From: JBHIBA01 sp046758845
GTDB taxonomy: Bacteria; UBA8248; JACPRG01; G963555815
Length of the DNA: 6,882 nucleotides
Direction of reading: 5' to 3'
Assembly: GCA_046758845.1 (NCBI GenBank)
Contig: JBHIBA010000254.1
Location: forward strand, 1-6,882
Shown: positions 1 through 4,024 of the stretch, one piece after another
How positions within the stretch are numbered: the first letter of the stretch is position 1
Layout of the letters: each line of letters opens with the position of its first letter
Translations under genes and position numbers: made by a program
The notes under the pieces: model-generated
Told to the model about the DNA's origin: nothing
The model's input: only the letters and a program-made list of their open reading frames with translations
Databases searched by the model: none

Positions 1-114
1 GGCGGCTGGGTACAGACTGTTAGAGCCCACGGAAGCCTGCACTTCATACTGCTCAGAGATTTGACCGGTACTATCCAGGTAACTGCCAAAAAAGGCGATG
101 TAAGCGACGAAGTT
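1..114 (-). pseudogene. Possible frameshifted continuation of the secreted protein (cut by window edge)
   Basis: Reading leftward from 114, the frame with codons starting at positions 1, 4, 7 and so on is open to the window edge. It gives 38 residues that look like a real polypeptide: it contains VAYIAFFGSYLDSTGQ, then SEQYEVQASVGSNSLYPAA. It is preceded in frame by a TAG at 115-117, so it cannot start on its own here. It lies in the same frame as the upstream ORF 889-1728 and one base off ORF 71-889, whose last residues (RRLHRLFWQLPG) look out of character. A single extra base near 110-120, for example in the GAA codon after a T5 run, would join the two. Against this, a third frame is also open here, so openness alone proves nothing. 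The judgement rests on amino-acid character. Confidence 0.3.
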
Positions 115-889
115 CTAAAAACCGTATCAGGACTTGGCCAAGATCGTTGCCAATTCGCAGGGAGAACAGCACAGGATTATCGAAGTTCGTTCCGCCCAGA
201 TCCACCCTTACGCCTCTGATGACAAACTCACCGTTATCATGGATCTGAATTTTCCTGATTCCGTCCGTGATGTCGGCGAACTGAAAGTGCTCATTCGCAT
301 CGTCTCGGACGAACGAATCTGGCGGGAACGTCTCACTAAATTGGCCCAAGGCGACGCTCACTGCTTCATCGGGCAGGTTGATTCCATCACTTTCGGGACC
401 TAGTAGGAGCAGCCCCTCTATTACAAAAGTGTCGCCATAGCTACGCCGGACCACTCGTGCCCGGTTGATTTGGATCGTGGCATCTTCAGGGCTTTCGATA
501 ACGAGGACACTTGCATTTCCGCTCGCTGTCCAGCTTGAGAGATCCTCTGTCGCAAAGTTCCCGTTTGACAGGCCCGGAAACTGAATGTTATCGAGCAGCA
601 CCGTGGACCCGGCGGGGCCGTCAATTTCAAATTTCAATGGCAAACCCGTCATGTTCAGCAACGATCCGGGAACGGGGAAACTGGCAGGCTGAAACGCAGT
701 GGTCACGGAAGGGGGCGCAGGGATCGTGCCGAGTTCGACCCCGCCCAGTGTCACCCTTAGGAGTCCGGTCGTTGTTTCGAACCTGCGGATGAATTTCACA
801 TCGGTCGGGGTGCTGGGGGTGTCGACGGTTTGACTGATGCTTGAGGGCGAAGTAGTGATGAGTTGCGCGGCGGTCACATCGTCGCGCAC
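71..889 (-). CDS. Beta-rich extracellular protein, second half (frameshifted or coupled ORF)
   Basis: This encodes 272 residues from a GTG at 887-889, with no signal peptide. Three parts can be seen. Residues about 12-105 form a beta-strand-rich module with an SISQTVDTP start and a GSTVLLDNIQFPG end. Residues 108-131 carry a short linker motif of the NG(D/N)FxTxDLSxW type seen in many surface proteins. Residues about 144-256 form a second beta module (DTFVIEGLLL, VSVALGQFSETFPP, NPVLFSLRIGNDLG). Such modules occur in secreted or surface proteins of environmental bacteria, but I cannot give a family name or ligand. The frame is already open and protein-like upstream of the GTG, back to the TAA at 926-928 (GENFTRAEFRF). 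The GTG is therefore probably not a true start, and the ORF is more likely the continuation of 889-1728 after a one-base deletion near 918-930. The stop (TAG) of the upstream ORF and this GTG share one G, so translational coupling is possible. Confidence 0.6.
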   Translation of the reverse strand: MRDDVTAAQLITTSPSSISQTVDTPSTPTDVKFIRRFETTTGLLRVTLGGVELGTIPAPPSVTTAFQPASFPVPGSLLNMTGLPLKFEIDGPAGSTVLLDNIQFPGLSNGNFATEDLSSWTASGNASVLVIESPEDATIQINRARVVRRSYGDTFVIEGLLLLGPESDGINLPDEAVSVALGQFSETFPPDSFVRDDANEHFQFADITDGIRKIQIHDNGEFVIRGVRVDLGGTNFDNPVLFSLRIGNDLGQVLIRFLELRRLHRLFWQLPG

Positions 890-1728
890 TATGAAGCGAA
901 ACTCTGCGCGCGTGAAGTTTTCGCCTTAAAAATAGTCGCCGGCAGACTCGGCGGCGGGCTGAGGTCTATGAACGTCAATCCCGCAAGATTGGCATCGTCG
1001 CTGATATCGATTGACCCACCGTCCACGTAGGCGAACCTTGCGAAGACCCTTCTATCCGCGGCGCTGTTTCCTGGTCTTTCCAGTATGAACAGGATCTGAT
1101 CGTGGTTTGGATCAAGGGGTGTGGCCCCAAAAACCGTTATCCCGCCGGTTACAAAGTTGGCCCCCGTAAACCTGACGATATTTTGCCCCGCGAAAGGCCC
1201 TAAAGTCGCCTTGAATACGCCATGGAGCATGATGTCATTGCCGGGATTGCCAAGAGAAAGAAAGTCGGTGAATCGAATTTCATAGAACGATGCCTGCTTT
1301 TGTAGCTCGGTAAGGTCGAAAAGGCCCCTTATCTCTATTGAGTCGTCAATCTTCAGCCCTAAAGTCAAGTTGGCCGGATTGATATTGGTGAAAAACCTCC
1401 CGAAGTGGGTCAAGATGGGATCGTCCAGAATGACGCCCGCCAAGCCGAATGATGGGAACCCGTCGAGGCTATCCATCGTGAGCTTGCCGCCGGATTCGTC
1501 GAAGACCCCTCGGGCAATGTAGCTCGCCGGAGCGCCGCCAGGGAAGGTCGCCTCGCTCGAGGGGGGCGGAACACCATCCCCGAACGTGTCATTCAGGAAC
1601 ACCGCTCCATTCTTTATGACGACAAACTGGTCGATTGTCGCCACCTCGAAAGCGTGCACCGCCCCGGTGATCAAGAGACTCGCGACAAGAGACACCAGAA
1701 AAACGCAACTGATTAGACGTGACTTCAT
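889..1728 (-). CDS. Secreted beta-rich protein with signal peptide (N-terminal half)
   Basis: This encodes 279 residues beginning with ATG. A G-rich Shine-Dalgarno (AAGAGGGG, 1739-1746) lies about 10 bases upstream. The N terminus is a classical Sec signal peptide: MKSR, a hydrophobic core to about residue 20, and likely cleavage after VHA at residue 26. The mature part is rich in short beta strands with Gly/Asp turns (VVIKNGAVFLNDTFGDG, YIARGVFDESGGKLTMDS, ILFILERPG, RVFARFAYVDGG). No Cys is present after the signal peptide. There is no PEP-CTERM motif, sortase motif or C-terminal membrane segment. The product is therefore exported to the periplasm or cell surface; its function is unknown. 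The last dozen residues after PATIF (KAKTSRAQSFAS) look like frameshifted sequence. Adding one base at the AAGG near 923-927 would give PATIFKGENFTRAEFRF and run into ORF 71-889. A strong promoter lies upstream (1870-1899). Confidence 0.75.
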   Translation of the reverse strand: MKSRLISCVFLVSLVASLLITGAVHAFEVATIDQFVVIKNGAVFLNDTFGDGVPPPSSEATFPGGAPASYIARGVFDESGGKLTMDSLDGFPSFGLAGVILDDPILTHFGRFFTNINPANLTLGLKIDDSIEIRGLFDLTELQKQASFYEIRFTDFLSLGNPGNDIMLHGVFKATLGPFAGQNIVRFTGANFVTGGITVFGATPLDPNHDQILFILERPGNSAADRRVFARFAYVDGGSIDISDDANLAGLTFIDLSPPPSLPATIFKAKTSRAQSFAS

Positions 1729-1862
1729 GACTCACCCCCCCCTCTTGCGCGGTAGCAAATTCCTTTCCCTTTCCGCCCCGCCAGGGGACAAAAAAGGACC
1801 GGAAACCGGGATTCCCCATATCAAACTGGTATGGTACTCTTGTATCGGTCTTCACTCCCGGA
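1729..1862 (-). promoter_or_regulatory. Long 5' leader of the secreted-protein gene
   Basis: If transcription starts just downstream of the -10 at 1870-1875, the mRNA has a leader of about 130 bases before the ATG at 1728. On the minus strand it can form a small hairpin, CCATA (1830-1834) with TATGG (1816-1820) and a 9-base loop. A possible outer pairing joins GACCG near 1846-1850 to CGGTC near 1797-1801. A G-rich ribosome-binding tract at 1735-1746 ends the leader. I recognise no known riboswitch consensus. The structure is inferred from short pairings only. Confidence 0.25.
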
Positions 1863-1869
1863 ATGGGTT

Positions 1870-1899
1870 ATTGTATCCCTCTTCGGATCGACATGTCAA
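1870..1899 (-). promoter_or_regulatory. Sigma70-type promoter for the secreted-protein gene
   Basis: On the minus strand a perfect -35 box TTGACA (1894-1899) is followed after 18 bases by TACAAT (1870-1875), a five-of-six match to the -10 consensus. The orientation points at the signal-peptide gene starting at 1728. In a GC-rich setting such a match is unlikely to be accidental. The predicted transcript start is around 1863. Confidence 0.65.
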
Positions 1900-1949
1900 C
1901 TGAATTTTTCCGGGGCTCAAAGGGGTCGCTGAGCACCGTCTGCCGGGGC

Positions 1950-1987
1950 AAAAAGGGCAAACCCCTACCCTTTGGCGCGCTTTGCCC
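1950..1987 (-). terminator. Candidate rho-independent terminator of the membrane-protein operon
   Basis: Read on the minus strand, GGGCAAA (1981-1987) can pair with TTTGCCC (1955-1961) and is followed directly by five T (1950-1954). The loop is long (19 bases). A competing 6-bp stem, AAAGGG (1968-1973) with CCCTTT (1952-1957), uses part of the same sequence. It lies about 190 bases beyond the stop at 2176 and upstream of the next promoter (1894-1899), a sensible place for a boundary between transcription units. The long loop and short T run make this only a candidate. Confidence 0.35.
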
Positions 1988-2169
1988 GCACCTGGGCCCA
2001 TGAGAAGAAGCGCATCCTGGCCTCTGGAACGGCTCCGCGGAAGGCCAGACAGGAACAGGCGCAATCGGTTCATCCGATCCAAGATAGCGGCGAAGAGTTC
2101 CCGAGATACGGCGACCTCAACCAACTGAAAGAGGATGCGACGGGCATGTCGGACAATCCGGCCGGGTGA
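1972..2169 (+). CDS. Doubtful 65-codon ORF, possibly a gene remnant
   Basis: This is an open frame on the plus strand from a TTG at 1972 to TGA at 2167-2169, ending six bases before the convergent stop of the membrane protein. The product is hydrophilic and basic then acidic (EKKRILASGTAPRKARQEQ, GEEFPRYGDLNQLKEDATG). Base use by codon position, judged by eye, is compatible with coding (third position GC-richest, second poorest). There is no Shine-Dalgarno, it overlaps the candidate terminator, and the open frame reaches back only to 1933. I do not recognise it. It could be the tail of a lost gene or chance. Confidence 0.18.
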   Translation: MARFARTWAHEKKRILASGTAPRKARQEQAQSVHPIQDSGEEFPRYGDLNQLKEDATGMSDNPAG

Positions 2170-2175
2170 TACCCC

Positions 2176-2979
2176 CTAAAACCTGAACACCACCCGCGCG
2201 GTCTGGTACATGGCGAAGCACTCCAGGGCGAAGGGGGGAAATCCGAGGAAGCCCACGACGGGCATCTCGAAGATCTTCACCTCCGAGAGGATCGGGACGG
2301 TGTAAAACCACTTGGCCGCGGCCCAGTAGTTCCAGAACTCCCAAAGAAAGCCGCAGATGAGCCCCCCGATGAACAGCGCGACCATCCGCTCGTACTGCCC
2401 TTTGGCGAAGTCGCGAAAGAGGCTGTCCGGGGCATAGGCCAGGTTGATGGGCCCTAGGAAGAAGAACGTTCCCACCCAAACGAACGCCCAAAAATAGCCC
2501 GAGGGGACAATGAGGGGAACCGCCAGGAAAAGGAACCCCAAGGTGAAGATCGCGCGCAGGGCGTTCAGCGACCAGGGTCTCGGTTTGCCCCGGCAGCGCC
2601 GGAAGAGCCTCAAGGCCAGCAGTAAATCCGCAGTTTCGAAGATCCCGGGAAAGATGGTGGCGAAGGCCCAGAAGTAACCGATGCCCCTCATCCAGAGATT
2701 CTCGGGCAGACCGACGTAATGCCAGCCTTGAAGACGGTAGTTGTAGAATTCGTAGATGAGCCAGGAGATCACCGAGATGGGGATGAGATACCAGAATTCC
2801 CGCCTTCTCGTCGTCAGCCAGGAACTGCCCTTGATCCGGTGGACGATGCCGTCCACCAGCAGGATGTACCCCGTCCAGGCCAGCGGCGTCATGTTGTAGG
2901 CGACCAGGGGGTTGCCCGAGAATAAAAGCGCCTCGGCGCTCACCAGGATGGCCAGGCCGATCCAACCGTGGAGCCGCAA
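2176..2979 (-). CDS. Polytopic inner-membrane protein with internal duplication
   Basis: This encodes 267 residues and is strongly hydrophobic. I see about seven or eight membrane segments, roughly residues 5-22, 31-47, 62-79, 98-123, 139-158, 161-182, 199-219 and 238-258. Basic stretches lie between segments (HRIKGSS, TTRRR, RLFRRCRGK). Two halves resemble each other: WLIYEFYNYRLQGWHYVGLP (residues 73-92) against GFLWEFWNYWAAAKWFYTVP (210-229), each followed about 20 residues later by an aromatic/Pro stretch ending in FE or LE (115; 253). The buried Glu, Asn and Trp repeated in both halves suggest a functional site built by gene duplication. I have seen uncharacterised bacterial membrane proteins of this type but cannot name a substrate. 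A distant similarity to duplicated membrane cyclases is only a thought. The start is TTG, chosen because AAGGGG sits six bases upstream. It begins 18 bases after the preceding gene, so the two form an operon. Confidence 0.8.
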   Translation of the reverse strand: MRLHGWIGLAILVSAEALLFSGNPLVAYNMTPLAWTGYILLVDGIVHRIKGSSWLTTRRREFWYLIPISVISWLIYEFYNYRLQGWHYVGLPENLWMRGIGYFWAFATIFPGIFETADLLLALRLFRRCRGKPRPWSLNALRAIFTLGFLFLAVPLIVPSGYFWAFVWVGTFFFLGPINLAYAPDSLFRDFAKGQYERMVALFIGGLICGFLWEFWNYWAAAKWFYTVPILSEVKIFEMPVVGFLGFPPFALECFAMYQTARVVFRF

Positions 2980-2997
2980 TCTCAGCCCCTTAACGGG

Positions 2998-3279
2998 TTA
3001 CAAGGGAGGAATCGAATAAAACCGGTCCACGTCTTCGTGGGCGGTCAGGCCGACGGCTTCCCGCTGAACGATGAGGTAATATTTGTAGAGCTGCGCCCGA
3101 TCCACCGCCCGGCGGTAATTCTCCCATAGCCTGAGGGCTTGAGGCTCCCCGGTCCAGATGGCCTCAAGCTCGCGGACCCGCTCGATGCAAGCCCGGAGCT
3201 TTGCTCCCGTCCGGCCGAGGGCGGAGGCCTTCTCCTGCTCGATCTCCACCTCGATGGCTAAGGGCTTTTCGATGTCCAT
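2998..3279 (-). CDS. Small helical cytoplasmic protein of unknown function
   Basis: This encodes 93 residues with an ATG start. The sequence is highly charged and predicted to be almost entirely helical. The stretch IEVEIEQEKASALGRTGAKL, followed by ERVRELEAIW, suggests a helical hairpin or short coiled coil. YRRAVDRAQLYKYYLIVQRE is a second amphipathic helix, and the tail is FYSIPPL. There is no signal peptide, no Cys and no recognised motif. It lies 18 bases upstream of the membrane protein and shares its frame and probably its transcript, so it may act with it; that is inference. The start codon lacks a visible Shine-Dalgarno and is preceded by an A-rich stretch and, 13 bases further up, by a palindromic repeat. 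No better internal start was seen. Confidence 0.6.
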   Translation of the reverse strand: MDIEKPLAIEVEIEQEKASALGRTGAKLRACIERVRELEAIWTGEPQALRLWENYRRAVDRAQLYKYYLIVQREAVGLTAHEDVDRFYSIPPL

Positions 3280-3292
3280 CGCTGATTTTTTT

Positions 3293-3330
3293 CTGGGGGA
3301 ACTTTTTGAAAAAAGCTTTCCCCAGACCCC
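3293..3330. repeat. Palindromic repeat, copy 1 (CTGGGG...CCCCAGACCCC)
   Basis: CTGGGG (3293-3298) pairs with CCCCAG (3320-3325), and CTTTTT (3302-3307) with AAAAAG (3310-3315). The A/T bases between them mostly pair too, leaving one bulge and a tight loop. ACCCC (3326-3330) follows. The same layout recurs at 6844-6882 in the same orientation. It lies 13 bases before the ATG of the 93-residue protein on the minus strand. I associate this type of element with intergenic spaces in deltaproteobacterial genomes, from memory only. Confidence 0.75.
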
Positions 3331-3346
3331 TTCAAAAACTTTTGTC

Positions 3347-3386
3347 GCCGGATTTCTATCCTCCTTGCGGAGGATGAAAATCCGGC
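3347..3386 (-). repeat. Long two-part hairpin with GCAA tetraloop
   Basis: The outer arms GCCGGATTT (3347-3355) and AAATCCGGC (3378-3386) are perfect complements. The inner arms ATCCTCC (3358-3364) and GGAGGAT (3369-3375) are perfect too, separated from the outer stem by a two-by-two internal loop. As minus-strand RNA the apical loop is GCAA, a GNRA tetraloop closed by C-G; on the plus strand it would be UUGC. This favours function as a transcribed structure on the gene-bearing strand. It belongs to the composite element 3293-3407. Confidence 0.7.
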
Positions 3387-3390
3387 TCGC

Positions 3391-3407
3391 AAGTTCCTTC
3401 GGAACTT
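3391..3407. repeat. Small perfect hairpin at the far end of the composite element
   Basis: AAGTTCC (3391-3397), a three-base loop TTC, and GGAACTT (3401-3407) form a perfect seven-pair stem. It directly follows the two-part hairpin and is flanked by AAAAA on the plus strand (TTTTT upstream on the minus strand). The T run is on the wrong side for a minus-strand terminator, so it is listed as a structural repeat. The remaining gap 3408-3516 shows no further convincing feature. Confidence 0.55.
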
Positions 3408-3516
3408 AAAAATGGGCCTGCTCAAAGATGTTCTTCTCCTCATGGTTTTCCACTTCTAGTCAAGGCGTGAGAACCAGGCGACCAAACAGCATTGGGAGGC
3501 CATACTCCCCGCCCCT

Positions 3517-4020
3517 TCAATTCACCTCTATGATCTCCTCGCAGTATGGCGCGTGCGGTCGAATGGCGTTGTAGTTGCGTCGGAAGCGGAGACCCGGGTG
3601 GATCTGTCCGAGGAGATCGTTCACCGGCCGCTCGTAGACGGCCTTGCAAACGTCCCGGGTGTCCAGCCCCAGGTCAGCGCACGCATGGTGCACCGGGCAA
3701 AAATTGTAGGAATGGATGACCAGCCTCCGTTCTGACCGTTCGACGATGGGGACCTCCTTGGGGTCGAGGCCCAAGTATTCGATATAGAAGACCCGGTAGG
3801 CCCGGTCCAGGATTGGGAGGCGCTCCACGCCCAGATTTACCAGTCTCTGCCGGTTCTCTTCCCACCACCGAAGCCGCTTCCGCGACACCTCCCCTTCTCG
3901 CTTCGCGAAAGCCGCCTCGCCTTCTTCAGCAAGGCGGGACAGCCTGTGCGTCTCTTTCCGGATTTCACCCTTGTTCAACCCTGAACAGCCCCCCTTCGTT
4001 TCTGGAGGTAGATTCCCCAC
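3517..4020 (-). CDS. Cys/His-rich conserved protein coupled to alaS, possible ATC-hydrolase-like fold
   Basis: This encodes 167 residues from a GTG only four bases after the alaS stop, with a weak AGAGAG ribosome site. An alternative TTG start at codon 15 has AAGGGGGG about ten bases upstream and gives MNKGEIRKETHRL. The N-terminal half (about 16-75) is a charged helical region. The C-terminal half (about 95-163) is the conserved-looking core, with HSYNFCPVHHAC (H103, C108, H111, H112, C114), DTRDVC (C125), RPVNDLL, RFRRNYNAIRP and APYCEE (C160). This arrangement recalls small uncharacterised proteins that are sometimes annotated as L-2-amino-thiazoline-4-carboxylic acid hydrolase; I hold that only weakly. 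The spaced Cys/His could bind metal or provide a catalytic Cys. No signal peptide or membrane segment is visible, so it is cytoplasmic. Its position implies co-transcription with alaS, not necessarily a shared role. Confidence 0.7.
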   Translation of the reverse strand: MGNLPPETKGGCSGLNKGEIRKETHRLSRLAEEGEAAFAKREGEVSRKRLRWWEENRQRLVNLGVERLPILDRAYRVFYIEYLGLDPKEVPIVERSERRLVIHSYNFCPVHHACADLGLDTRDVCKAVYERPVNDLLGQIHPGLRFRRNYNAIRPHAPYCEEIIEVN

Positions 4021-4024
4021 AACG

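Noticed and set aside
134..792. Plus-strand frames at 134-403 and 511-792
   Set aside because: They are antisense to the beta-rich secreted protein, whose translation is far more protein-like.
905..930. Programmed ribosomal frameshift joining the two secreted-protein ORFs
   Set aside because: A -1 slip on the ATT TTT run would meet a TAA at once, and no proper heptamer follows the X XXY YYZ pattern with a downstream structure. A simple indel explains it better.
1852..2124. 90-codon minus-strand frame in the gap
   Set aside because: It has a TTG start without a ribosome site and runs through both the terminator candidate and the strong promoter. Its composition is not protein-like.
2117..2965. 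282-codon minus-strand frame overlapping the membrane protein
   Set aside because: Its product is rich in Arg, Gly, Pro and His and has no domain character, while the frame 2176-2979 gives clear membrane helices and has a Shine-Dalgarno.
3293..3325. Palindrome as a rho-independent terminator for the alaS operon
   Set aside because: In the minus direction the stem is followed by A-rich, not T-rich, sequence; its recurrence at 6844-6882 fits a repeat element better.
3258..3443. 61-codon minus-strand frame across the composite element
   Set aside because: It is produced by reading through the palindromic repeats; the product is basic and repetitive, with no support.
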